Assembly: GCF_014332695.1 (NCBI RefSeq)
Contig: NZ_MBUA01000023.1
Location: 496,001 to 560,000, forward strand
Direction of reading: 5' to 3'
Origin: Flavihumibacter stibioxidans
Lineage (GTDB): Bacteria > Bacteroidota > Bacteroidia > Chitinophagales > Chitinophagaceae
Length of the DNA: 64,000 nucleotides
Position 1 is the stretch's first letter; the number at the start of each line of letters is the position of its first letter. Below are positions 56,009-64,000 of the stretch, one piece after another. The notes below the pieces were generated by a model. That model did no database searches. It worked only from the letters and a program-made list of their open reading frames with translations, and was not told the DNA's origin. The translations under genes were made by a program, and so were the position numbers.

Positions 56009-56457
56009 ACAATTCTATGCAAAATCCTGGAAGTCAGGCCATTAAACCTTTTAGAGGTAATTGAGAAGTTTAGTACGAGGTAGGGCAGGCCGCCAGAAAG
56101 TACACACAGCGGTTCATCGCTGTAATGACCTGTGGAATCTGGCATTGGGTCGGACCATGGCTACACAGTGCTTACTAAATGGCTACATAGTGAATTTTAC
56201 TTCCGGAAAAATGAACCACTACCATCACAGCGTGATCATGCTCCGGTTGCATTGTGGCCAGACTGTTTTTCTGCCCTCATTAAGATGGAGTGAAATATCC
56301 AGCCATGGAGAGAACAATATCAGATTACTGCGTTCCCTATTCTTCCACCCCTGGAAATATAATTCTCAACATAACGTTGCCAATAAAATAAGCATATTGA
56401 CCAACTCAATATGCTGAGAGATGTTCAATTTTGGAAATTATCAGTAACTTAAGTGGC
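56009..56457. other. Gene-poor stretch before cysC, possible mobile-element remnant
   Basis: No coding sequence I can support. Two 13-base direct repeats, TGGCTACACAGTG (56158) and TGGCTACATAGTG (56180), lie 22 bases apart, a layout like the repeated ends of IS21-type elements, but no transposase fragment was recognised. Together with the palindrome the DUF2975-cysC gap is 528 bases. Confidence 0.35.
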
Positions 56458-56988
56458 ATGGTGCTCATTCAACTAACCGGATTATCTGGTTCAGGTAAGT
56501 CTACAATTGCTTTTGCAGTAAGGGCACTACTGCAGAAAGAAGGACATGCTGTTGAAGTGATTGATGGTGACACTTACAGGAAACATCTTTGTCCGGATCT
56601 TGGATTTTCTAAACAAGACAGGAATGAAAATATCCGCAGGCTGGGCTTTGTTGCAGAGCGCATGACCGCCAATGGAGTTATTGCAATCATCGCCGCCATC
56701 AATCCATATGAAGAAATAAGGCAGGAAATATCAAACTATGGCAACCATGTAAAAACGGTCTGGATCAATTGCGACCTGAAAACCTTAATAGATCGGGATA
56801 CAAAGCAATTGTATAAAAGGGCATTACTGCCAGATGGGCATCCTGAAAAGATCAATAACCTGACAGGGGTTAGTGACCCTTTTGAAATGCCTGATAATGC
56901 AGACCTCATTATTGATACACATAAGCGCAGTGAAGAAGAATGCGTAAAACAACTATACAATTATATCATGCATCAATTACCCGGTTAA
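56458..56988 (+). CDS. cysC: Adenylylsulfate kinase-like protein
   Basis: 176 residues from ATG 56458. MVLIQLTGLSGSGKST (P-loop), DGDTYRKHLCPDLGFSKQDR, NENIRRLGFVAERM and INPYEEIRQEI are APS-kinase motifs; the enzyme phosphorylates APS to PAPS. The lid region reads LYKRALLPDGHPEKINNLTG and is several residues longer than the usual 'LYxKARAGEIxxFTG', a variant form. No cysD/cysN or sulfotransferase is in the window. Situated at the edge of a natural-product cluster and converging on the PPTase gene, it could supply PAPS for sulfation of the product or belong to another unit. A TTG at 56431 would add nine residues. Confidence 0.88.
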   Translation: MVLIQLTGLSGSGKSTIAFAVRALLQKEGHAVEVIDGDTYRKHLCPDLGFSKQDRNENIRRLGFVAERMTANGVIAIIAAINPYEEIRQEISNYGNHVKTVWINCDLKTLIDRDTKQLYKRALLPDGHPEKINNLTGVSDPFEMPDNADLIIDTHKRSEEECVKQLYNYIMHQLPG

Positions 56989-57033
56989 ATTATCGGTAAT
57001 CCGCCAGTCCTTCTGCCACAGGGAAAGCCCCCC

Positions 57034-57786
57034 TCAAATCACATATTCAAAACAGGAAATTCGCTTTTCGGGATCGTTCACTGCTATTGCTGAAGCAAAT
57101 CCATCCCTCGCCAATAAATCCATAGCATACCAGGTTGAGCCATCGTATTGAAATCCCTCCGGCATAACGGGCCGAAAGCGACTTTCATCAATCAGGGAAA
57201 CATCACATTGTTCCAAAGGGAACGACAAACCCTTGCCCATGGCCTTGGTAAAAGCTTCTTTCCTGGTCCAGAAACGGAAAAACAATTCGGAACGCATCTC
57301 TTCACCTGAAGTTTCAAGCAACGTTATCTCTTCCATCGCTAAAAACATTTTACCCACAGCCCCCGTATCAAATGAGGGACGGATGAGTTCTATATCAATG
57401 CCTATTTGTGCATTAAGGGTAATGGCAAACAATACCACCTCACCGGAATGGGAAAGGTTAAATGCATATTCACATTGATGCTTAACCGGTGCGTTTGCAA
57501 GAAAAGGTTTACCAAAAGCATTATACCTGAAACTGATCAGTTGGGGCTCCTTATCGAGGTAAGGACCTAATAAATTACGCAATAAACCACGGCTGGCCAT
57601 GAACCTTAACCGGTCCTGCTCAAAACGAAACCTCGAAGCCCTTATGAGTTCATCTTCTGATAGAAGTCCCATCAGAAAATCTATTGCATGAACGGCCTGG
57701 TCAATGTTTACCCGCCATACATGAATTTCATTTGTGGAAATCACTCCATTTGGCAGTGCTACACACCAATTAGTTTTTTTTTCCAT
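57034..57786 (-). CDS. 4'-phosphopantetheinyl transferase, Sfp type
   Basis: 250 residues. FNLSHSGE, IGIDIELIRP (Asp131, Glu133) and RFWTRKEAFTKAMGKGLS (Glu177, Lys181) are the Mg and CoA-binding signatures of Sfp-type enzymes, which attach the phosphopantetheine arm to carrier proteins of PKS, NRPS and fatty acid systems. Third gene of a minus-strand operon after the double ketoacyl synthase and P450 (20-base gap). Its presence implies carrier proteins nearby, none of which fall in the window. ATG 57786 preferred to the GTG at 57789. Confidence 0.95.
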   Translation of the reverse strand: MEKKTNWCVALPNGVISTNEIHVWRVNIDQAVHAIDFLMGLLSEDELIRASRFRFEQDRLRFMASRGLLRNLLGPYLDKEPQLISFRYNAFGKPFLANAPVKHQCEYAFNLSHSGEVVLFAITLNAQIGIDIELIRPSFDTGAVGKMFLAMEEITLLETSGEEMRSELFFRFWTRKEAFTKAMGKGLSFPLEQCDVSLIDESRFRPVMPEGFQYDGSTWYAMDLLARDGFASAIAVNDPEKRISCFEYVI

Positions 57787-57806
57787 CACAAGATTGACTA
57801 TCCGGT

Positions 57807-59156
57807 TTACTTCCTCTTCTTAAGGATCATCTTAATCCCTTTTTTTGGCCGCAAATTAATGACAGTCTCCAATTCAACAGGATGATCAGACTCAAGCTCC
57901 AGCTTCCAAAACCGGGCTATTGTAGCAATCGCCAATACCCCCTGCAACCAGGCAAAAGGTTCCCCGATACATGAACGTGGCCCCCGGCTAAAAGGGAAAT
58001 ACTCATACTTCGATCGCTGACTGGCTACGTCCCGATCCCATGCGCGGGGATTGAATTTCTCAGGATCCTCATGAAACCTGGGATCGTGGTGCATAAGGTA
58101 TGGACTGAGCAGGATAATAGTACCGGCAGGAATGGTATAATCACCGATTGCAAACGCTTCAATTGCCTGCCTTGGTATCAGGTAGGATGGTGGGTACATG
58201 CGCAGCGATTCACCAAAAACCATCCTGGTATACTTCAGCTCTGCAACATCCTCAGCATTTGGTAACCGTCCCTTCAATACCCGATCCAACTCTTCATGCA
58301 ATGCTGCTTCTGCTTCAGGATTCAGTGAGAGCAGGTACCAGGTCCAGGTCAGTGCCACAGAAGTTGTATCAAAGGCTGTAAGAAAAAGCGTAATGGCTTC
58401 ATCGCGTATCTCCTGATCACTAAACGCATCTTTACCCAAATCACGCTGGGCTCGCAGTAACAGGGATATCAAATCTCCACTATCTGCATTCAACCTCCTC
58501 CGCTCTTCAATCATTCGATGAATTGTGCTATCCAGTCGCTTTTTCGCCTTGTAGAACCGCTTATTTTCGGGAAGAGGCAGCTTAAGCAACCATTCGGAGA
58601 AGGGTAAAGGTATCCTTCCAAACAAGCTGGTGGCCGTTTCCAGAGCCTTGTCAAGTTCAGCAGCCTCACCGGCTGTGTCAGCACCAAACAAGGCTTCACC
58701 CGCAATGGCAATACTCATATACCTCATCTCCTTTTTAATATCAACCTCCATTCCATCTGCCCAGTCTTTCATTAATTTTTCAGCGCACCCGCTAATAACC
58801 GGAGCGTAGGAGTCCAGCATATTGCGGTGGAAAGCGGGTTGAATGATCCTGGAGTGCTTCCTATGGAACTCTCCTTCACTGGTCAAAAGTCCATCACCCA
58901 ACAATTCTTTGGCCATTTCCAGGGGACGCCCCTTTTTAAAATTCCTATTTTGCGTGGATAGCACTTCCTTAATGTAATCAGGGTGGTTCAGGAGAACCAC
59001 CCGAATTGGCCCTATTTTAAAATGAACAATATCACCGTACTCATCTGCAATAGACTTCAGGAACCCAAGACAATCTTTCCGGAAGCTGAATAAATTCCCC
59101 AATGGGAATTTCGCTTTTGGTCCGGGTGGAAGTTTTGATTTATCTGTTGCACACAT
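57807..59156 (-). CDS. Cytochrome P450
   Basis: 449 residues, soluble with a proline-rich start (LPPGPK). ExxR is ESLR (316-319), the PERF-like motif is FNPRAW (368-373), and the heme loop is FSRGPRSCIG with Cys396. The I-helix reads LTAFDTTS, with acid-alcohol pair Asp263-Thr264/265 but Phe where the usual Gly stands. A hydroxylase or epoxidase acting on the pathway product or a fatty chain is likely. It lies 12 bases after the ketoacyl synthase and 20 before the PPTase, in one operon. Electron partners are not visible. Confidence 0.95.
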   Translation of the reverse strand: MCATDKSKLPPGPKAKFPLGNLFSFRKDCLGFLKSIADEYGDIVHFKIGPIRVVLLNHPDYIKEVLSTQNRNFKKGRPLEMAKELLGDGLLTSEGEFHRKHSRIIQPAFHRNMLDSYAPVISGCAEKLMKDWADGMEVDIKKEMRYMSIAIAGEALFGADTAGEAAELDKALETATSLFGRIPLPFSEWLLKLPLPENKRFYKAKKRLDSTIHRMIEERRRLNADSGDLISLLLRAQRDLGKDAFSDQEIRDEAITLFLTAFDTTSVALTWTWYLLSLNPEAEAALHEELDRVLKGRLPNAEDVAELKYTRMVFGESLRMYPPSYLIPRQAIEAFAIGDYTIPAGTIILLSPYLMHHDPRFHEDPEKFNPRAWDRDVASQRSKYEYFPFSRGPRSCIGEPFAWLQGVLAIATIARFWKLELESDHPVELETVINLRPKKGIKMILKKRK

Positions 59157-59168
59157 AGTTGTAATGAA

Positions 59169-61187
59169 TCAAAAATGATAAATAGCGCAACCAACCTGAA
59201 TCCCCGAACCGACAGTGATGATCAGACCAATGTCACCGGTTTTAACCAGCTTATCTTCGTACAGGTGATCCATGGCATAGGGAATAGACGATGTAAACAA
59301 ATCAGGACCGTCACCAACTGCGTCAATAAATTTTTGTGTACTATACCCTAACGCTTCGCTCAACCTTTTAATGAAGCCGGCTGAAACCTGGGGAGGAATA
59401 ACTATATCAATTTCGGTTATAGCCAACCCTTCCAACCGAAGTATTTCCCGGACTGTTGGAATGATACAGGATATAAAAATTGATTCGATACCGGGATCTA
59501 TTTCCACATGAAGCCTGGGAGAAAAACCCTCCGCCACATAATACGTTGTATAGGCATTTATATACTCAGGGTGGTGGCTGAACAGGAATCGGGAAAAACC
59601 CGAATTGTTTTGACCGGCAGCATCAATGATCATAGCAGAAGCAGTTGGCTTTATTCCTACCCTTTCCGTCGGCCATACGGTGTCATTATTCTCTATTTCC
59701 GAAGTTACGACCATGGCAGTGGAACTCTTTCCTGCCAGTATCAGCTGCTGTCCGACATAACAGGCATTCAAAAAGCCCACTGAACCGTTGAAAACATCAA
59801 ACGCCAGTGTTTTCCTATCCCCCGATGATGGATAGGTGGCGTTCATGCCCAATTCGCCAGCCAACAAAGCTGCAAAAGCCGGCTCCAGCAAATACTCACT
59901 ACGATAAACCCCGCTGTAAATCAGCAGGCCGATCTCACTGCTTCCATATGCTGATCGCTCCAGGCATTGGGTTGCAGCATCAACAAGCAGCTCCATTGAA
60001 GACCTGGCCTCACCGGGCATATCCGGCAGTTTACCAATACTTTCGATCCTGATCCTTGGCCATGCTGAATTTTCAATCCTGTCCCCTCCGCTTGCGGATG
60101 ATTCGTGCACTGCAGATGTTGCCTGCAAATCCATCTGGCGAAACCTTTCCGGCAGATCATCGAAAACATACAATGCCGTACCAACCGTCAGTCCTGAAGC
60201 AGACACACCAAATACCACCTTATCCCCGCAATTGATGGTCTTGTTCCGGATTTGATCAGCAAGCGCTATAAAATGCGAGGTTGATGCCGTATTTCCACGA
60301 TGTTCCAGATTATTAATGGTGTTCCCGTCATGGCAAACGGTTTTGTTATACAACCGGTTTATTTCCCGCATTGCACTATTCAATGTCAGACCGGATGTTT
60401 GGTGCATGATCAAATGCTGAAATCCATCCGCCGGCCAACCGGCGTGTTCCATCGCATTCATTGCATGATTGGCACAGGCTTTAATGGCAACATCAGCCAG
60501 ACCCACCGCATCAGTATACATAATCATCCCTCCATTCTCCGAAGCCTTTGCTATACATAAAGGACTATACCGACCCAATGTCTGCAGGTCCAGTTCAACA
60601 AATCCGGCACCGGAACGGGAAGATTTTTCGAGTACTATTGCTGCCCCTGCATCCCCAAGTGTTAAGCAGGCCAGCCTTTTGTCCATAAAGCCTTCAATTT
60701 CCCTTTGGGCAGTCAAAGTCAGGTGGGTTATATATTCCCCGCTGATAACCATGCCGCGACGAATAGCGCCCGTATTGAGAAAAGCATCAAGTATATAAAT
60801 ACCTGTAAACATACCGGCACAGGCATTGGTAATATCAAAAACCAGGGCATTGGAAAATCCAAAGCGCTGCCTAAGCGCAACTGATGTGCCAGGTTCAAAA
60901 GAAACCATCCCGGGACTATTGTAACGGGAAATATTGCAGCAAATAATCATGTCGATCTCATCAGGGGAATATTTTGACCTTGCCAGGCAATCGGCAACAG
61001 CATTGCTTGCCAGGTCCATGGCGAATTCCAATTGACCCGCCATCCGCCTGGTTTTTATTCCCGTGATCTTTTCAAGGGGGAAATGCAATCCATGCTTACA
61101 CGCCTCCAGCACTTCATTTGTAGTGCAGGATTGTGGCGGAAGGTAGGTTCCGAGACTTTCTATAACGGTTTGCTGTCTTTGGTCCAT
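59169..61187 (-). CDS. Fused double 3-oxoacyl-ACP synthase III: active module plus degenerate module
   Basis: 672 residues comprising two KAS III (FabH/thiolase-fold) modules. Module 1 (about 5-345) keeps the triad: Cys123 (DITNACAG), His262 (LIMHQTSG) and Asn299 (EHRGNTAS). Module 2 (about 380-672) has the same fold signs (FDVFNGSVGF, VIPPQVSAGF, VGSGIQVG) but Ser469 replaces Cys, Pro599 replaces His and the Asn is not kept, so it should not condense. This recalls KS/chain-length-factor pairs, here fused in one chain. It may condense an activated fatty acyl group made by the divergent acyl-AMP ligase. First gene of the operon with P450 and PPTase. ATG 61187 chosen; the frame extends 14 codons upstream. 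Confidence 0.93.
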   Translation of the reverse strand: MDQRQQTVIESLGTYLPPQSCTTNEVLEACKHGLHFPLEKITGIKTRRMAGQLEFAMDLASNAVADCLARSKYSPDEIDMIICCNISRYNSPGMVSFEPGTSVALRQRFGFSNALVFDITNACAGMFTGIYILDAFLNTGAIRRGMVISGEYITHLTLTAQREIEGFMDKRLACLTLGDAGAAIVLEKSSRSGAGFVELDLQTLGRYSPLCIAKASENGGMIMYTDAVGLADVAIKACANHAMNAMEHAGWPADGFQHLIMHQTSGLTLNSAMREINRLYNKTVCHDGNTINNLEHRGNTASTSHFIALADQIRNKTINCGDKVVFGVSASGLTVGTALYVFDDLPERFRQMDLQATSAVHESSASGGDRIENSAWPRIRIESIGKLPDMPGEARSSMELLVDAATQCLERSAYGSSEIGLLIYSGVYRSEYLLEPAFAALLAGELGMNATYPSSGDRKTLAFDVFNGSVGFLNACYVGQQLILAGKSSTAMVVTSEIENNDTVWPTERVGIKPTASAMIIDAAGQNNSGFSRFLFSHHPEYINAYTTYYVAEGFSPRLHVEIDPGIESIFISCIIPTVREILRLEGLAITEIDIVIPPQVSAGFIKRLSEALGYSTQKFIDAVGDGPDLFTSSIPYAMDHLYEDKLVKTGDIGLIITVGSGIQVGCAIYHF

Positions 61188-61424
61188 ATAACCCAAATTT
61201 CCTGAGATGGTTAAGTAGTATTGAACCACTAAACCGTCCTGAATTCTAATGATGTCTAACCGAAAATTCGCACATTCTAAAAGTAATTGTATTTATCCTG
61301 AATATAGCATATTTTAGATATGCATAGATATAGTAGTTGTGTGCCATTCTGTGCATGGTATTTTTCGAAACAATGAAAGTTGGAAATATTTGTAATTGAA
61401 GAGCAATTCACCCAAAAGCCTCCT
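61188..61424. promoter_or_regulatory. Divergent promoter region of the biosynthetic cluster
   Basis: 237 bases, AT-rich, between the ketoacyl synthase operon (minus) and the acyl-AMP ligase operon (plus). Must hold both promoters. TATTTTTCG (61360 region) is one base off TAnnTTTG for the plus strand. No strong palindrome found. Confidence 0.5.
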
Positions 61425-63152
61425 ATGATCCAGCTGCCAACCTCACTAGTTGATATCTTACGATGGCGTGCAAAGCACCAACCCGATCGGCTGGCTTACC
61501 GCTATTTGCAAAATGGTGAAAGGGAAGAGATCATATTGAATTATGTGGAGTTGGACAAACGGGCAAGAGCAATCGGAGCGCTGCTTCAAGCCAACACCAG
61601 GCCGAAAGAAAGGGCCCTTCTGTTATTACCACCCGGACCGGATTTTATCGCTGCTTTCTGGGGATGCTTGTATGCCCGGGTCATCGCTATTCCTGCCTAT
61701 CCTTTGCATCCTGCCCGACTGGAGAAAATGCTGCCCAATATCCTAAGGATAATTTCCGATGCCACACCTGCTGTGGCCCTGCTAACCACCTCCCTTTTCG
61801 ATGCTGTTCAAACAAGTGATATTTGCCGGGATAAGTTCGCAGACATTAAACTACTGCCAACAGATCATCCGGATAAAACTTCACTCGCTGAAAAATGGCA
61901 GGAGCAATTGATCGACCCCAATGAACTGGCCTTCCTTCAGTATACATCCGGATCTACTTTCTCACCTAAAGGAGTGATGGTTAATCACCGTAACCTTATC
62001 CATAATCTGGGACAGATCGAAAAACATTTTGGGCAATCGAGCGAAAGTCACGCGGTCATTTGGTTGCCTCCCTATCACGACATGGGACTTGTAGGCGGTA
62101 TCCTTCAACCGCTTTACTCCGGTTACCCATCTACGTTAATCCCCTATACATTGTTTTTACAGCAGCCTTTTCGCTGGCTGGATGCGATATCCCATTTCAG
62201 GGGAACCACCAGCGGCGGACCCAATTTTGCTTATGAACTATGTCTAAGGAAAATAAAACCGGAGCAAAGAGAGCAACTTGACCTGAGCAGCTGGGAAGTG
62301 GCCTTTAACGGTGCAGAACCGATACACCAAAATACCATACAACGATTCGCCGAATACTTTTCCCCTTCCGGTTTTCACCAAAATTCTTTTTTACCCTGTT
62401 ACGGTCTGGCTGAAGCTACATTAATGGTTTCAGGTGGCCCCAAAAAAAGATCCCTGCAGGTCCGCAAACTATCCAGGACTGCGCTCGAAAGGGACCATTC
62501 CATCTCCTCGCCTGCCAGCATGGAGGATGAATGGAAAATAGTAGGTTGTGGCCAGGTTCCCCTGGAACAGCAAGTAATTGTGGTGAACACCGAAACGCTT
62601 AGTCCCTGTCCACGGGGACAAGTTGGAGAGATCTGGGTCAGCGGCCCCAATATTGCCCCAGGCTATTGGAACAACCCTGCTGCAACCAATGAAAGCTTTG
62701 GGGCAAAACTTTCCCTGAATAGTGACCGTACCTACCTGAGAACGGGAGATGCCGGATTCCTGGATGATGGCGAATTATTCATAACAGGCCGCTTAAAAAA
62801 CCTGATCATTATCAGTGGTAAAAATCATTATGCCAATGATATTGAGCAAACCGCTTCAAACTCACATCCTGCCATCATGCCATCCGGACTTGCAGCATTC
62901 TCCGTGCAGGAGGATGATGGTGAAAAACTCATCATAATAGCAGAGATCCACCGGGACCAGGACCTGTGTAAGAAGGAAGAAATCACAAAAGCGATCAAAA
63001 CCGCAGTATCAACATGCCATGACTTGCAGGTACATGATATAAAAATCACCTGCGCCGGTAGCATACCCAGAACAACAAGCGGTAAAATAAGACATTTCAT
63101 TTGCAGGAAACAATATTTAGCTGATGCCCTAAACCCCCTAAACCCCACATGA
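61425..63152 (+). CDS. Fatty acyl-AMP ligase (FAAL)
   Basis: 575 residues from ATG 61425. Adenylate-forming motifs: LQYTSGSTFSPKGVMVNH (P-loop), WLPPYHDMGLVGG, GGPNFAYELC, PCYGLAEATLMVSGG, YLRTGDAGFLDDGELFITGR and the C-terminal SIPRTTSGKIRH Lys. The long stretch after ATLMVSGG up to IVGCGQV, and the YHDMGLVGG motif, are characteristic of FAALs rather than acyl-CoA ligases. FAALs activate fatty acids as adenylates and load them on a carrier protein in PKS/NRPS starter units. The stop overlaps the next gene's start (ATGA). A TTG at 61380 would add 15 residues. Confidence 0.94.
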   Translation: MIQLPTSLVDILRWRAKHQPDRLAYRYLQNGEREEIILNYVELDKRARAIGALLQANTRPKERALLLLPPGPDFIAAFWGCLYARVIAIPAYPLHPARLEKMLPNILRIISDATPAVALLTTSLFDAVQTSDICRDKFADIKLLPTDHPDKTSLAEKWQEQLIDPNELAFLQYTSGSTFSPKGVMVNHRNLIHNLGQIEKHFGQSSESHAVIWLPPYHDMGLVGGILQPLYSGYPSTLIPYTLFLQQPFRWLDAISHFRGTTSGGPNFAYELCLRKIKPEQREQLDLSSWEVAFNGAEPIHQNTIQRFAEYFSPSGFHQNSFLPCYGLAEATLMVSGGPKKRSLQVRKLSRTALERDHSISSPASMEDEWKIVGCGQVPLEQQVIVVNTETLSPCPRGQVGEIWVSGPNIAPGYWNNPAATNESFGAKLSLNSDRTYLRTGDAGFLDDGELFITGRLKNLIIISGKNHYANDIEQTASNSHPAIMPSGLAAFSVQEDDGEKLIIIAEIHRDQDLCKKEEITKAIKTAVSTCHDLQVHDIKITCAGSIPRTTSGKIRHFICRKQYLADALNPLNPT

Positions 63153-64000
63153 AATTCGGAATATTCATAGACCTGCAATTACCCCGTCCCTGGAACGAAG
63201 GGGATGAAACAAGATTATTCCAGGAAGCGCTTGAACAGGTAGAATTAGCCGACCGTTTGGGAATCGATTATGTCTGGGCCCAGGAACATCACTTCCTTGA
63301 AGAATACTGTCACTCCTCTGCTCCCGAGGTGTTTCTTGCAGCATGCACCCAAAGGACAAAGAAGATTCGACTGGCCCATGGCATAGTTGCCATGTCACCA
63401 AAATTCAATCATCCTGCCAGGATCGCGGAACGGCTCGCCACTTTGGATATCCTGAGCGGAGGCCGCCTGGATTGGGGAACAGGGGAATCCGGCTCAAGAA
63501 TGGAACTGGAAGGTTTTGGTGTTGATTTCGTAGATAAACGATCGATGTGGGCTGAAGCAGTCAGTGAAGTTGTCAAAATGATGTGCATGAATCCATACCC
63601 CGGCTTCCAGGGGAAATATTTTTCCATGCCCCACAGGAACATTGTTCCCAAGCCAATGCAGAAGCCACACCCCCCAATTTGGGCAGCCTGTTCAAATAGG
63701 GACAATGTGCAATTAGCTGCCCGCCTGGGTATGGGTGCGCTCACCTTTGCCTTTGTCAATGCAGAGGAGGCTAAATTCTGGGTGGATACCTACTATGATA
63801 AATTCAGGGAAAATTGTACCCCAATCGGCCAGTCAATCAATCCCAATATCGCCATGCTAACGGGCTTCATGTGCCATGAAGATATGGATACCGCAATAAG
63901 CCGCGGACAGGAAGGAGCGCAATTCTTTGCTTATGGACTAGGCCATTATTGGCGGGATGGCACCCATGTACCGGGACAAACCAACTTGTGGGATGACTTC
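63149..64000 (+). CDS. LLM-class flavin-dependent monooxygenase (partial, runs off window)
   Basis: 284 codons are open to the window's end. MKFGIFIDLQLPRPW, VELADRLGIDYVWAQEHHFLEEY, IRLAHGIVAMSPKFNHPARIAERLATLDILSGGRLDWG and the motif KPHPPIWAACS (parts) identify a bacterial luciferase-like FMN monooxygenase. His and the EHHFLE motif are as in alkanal monooxygenase relatives. It overlaps the FAAL gene by four bases and will share its transcript. In natural-product clusters these enzymes hydroxylate or cleave carrier-bound acyl chains; here the substrate may be the FAAL-derived fatty chain (inference). Confidence 0.93.
   Translation, partial: MKFGIFIDLQLPRPWNEGDETRLFQEALEQVELADRLGIDYVWAQEHHFLEEYCHSSAPEVFLAACTQRTKKIRLAHGIVAMSPKFNHPARIAERLATLDILSGGRLDWGTGESGSRMELEGFGVDFVDKRSMWAEAVSEVVKMMCMNPYPGFQGKYFSMPHRNIVPKPMQKPHPPIWAACSNRDNVQLAARLGMGALTFAFVNAEEAKFWVDTYYDKFRENCTPIGQSINPNIAMLTGFMCHEDMDTAISRGQEGAQFFAYGLGHYWRDGTHVPGQTNLWDDF

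Noticed and set aside
56158-56192. Confident IS21-type element end
   Set aside because: Only two 13-base direct repeats; no istA/istB fragment or target duplication found, so kept only as a weak note.
56061-56417. 118-codon plus-strand frame before cysC
   Set aside because: No domain, odd composition (His/Cys/Trp-rich), no start context; more likely non-coding or remnant DNA.

Overview
The window looks like chromosome of a Bacteroidota member, most likely Chitinophagaceae or a near relative. The evidence is two SusC/SusD pairs, an Alternative Complex III (act) operon, a type IX secretion C-terminal sorting domain, futalosine-pathway mqnC, several Bacteroidota-specific DUF families (DUF4251, DUF3570, DUF4266), TAnnTTTG-type promoter elements and no obvious Shine-Dalgarno sequences. 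No rRNA, tRNA, CRISPR array or intact insertion sequence was seen.

Layout. 1-1465: start of an act operon on the minus strand (ActB N-terminus, hexaheme ActA). 1.6-3.4 kb: a DUF6787-PurN fusion and a carboxypeptidase-regulatory-like protein. 3.5-8.7 kb: a five-gene LolCDE-like operon (LolA-like protein, two MacB/FtsX permeases, ATPase, beta-barrel). 8.8-21.6 kb: housekeeping and envelope genes, including an M19 dipeptidase, a fused E1 alpha/beta 2-oxoacid dehydrogenase, YXWGXW-like wall/surface protein, DUF4251 lipoprotein, formylglycine-generating enzyme with both active-site cysteines, an M16 peptidase pair and a PDZ aspartyl protease. 21.7-25.8 kb: mqnC, then a thioredoxin-ApbE-DUF4266-DUF3570 operon.

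26-54 kb: carbohydrate region. GH29 fucosidase and GH3 beta-glucosidase stand beside a ROK-SusC-SusD operon whose susC carries a one-base frameshift right after the signal peptide. After T9SS cargo, methylglyoxal synthase, DUF3817, uvrB and an orphan ParA comes an intact PUL (SusC-SusD-GH16-esterase) with a divergent SusR-like sensor/LuxR-HTH regulator; GH16 and GH3 together suggest beta-1,3-glucan (laminarin-type) use. 52.8-56.4 kb holds small accessory genes (VOC, DUF4256, DUF2200, DUF1801, HTH-DUF2975) and a perfect 23-bp palindrome.

56.4-64 kb: the left edge of what looks like a lipid-derived natural-product cluster: APS kinase, Sfp-type phosphopantetheinyl transferase, cytochrome P450, a fused double ketoacyl synthase III (first half with Cys-His-Asn, second half lacking all three), a fatty acyl-AMP ligase and a luciferase-like monooxygenase that runs off the window. 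No carrier protein or NRPS/PKS module is visible here, so the core would lie to the right.

Two families of intergenic hairpin repeats are dispersed through the window: family A (units of CACCCGWCGGGTG, five loci) and family B (stacked GGTGTCTGACAT units forming very long hairpins, three loci). They abut each other after mqnC.
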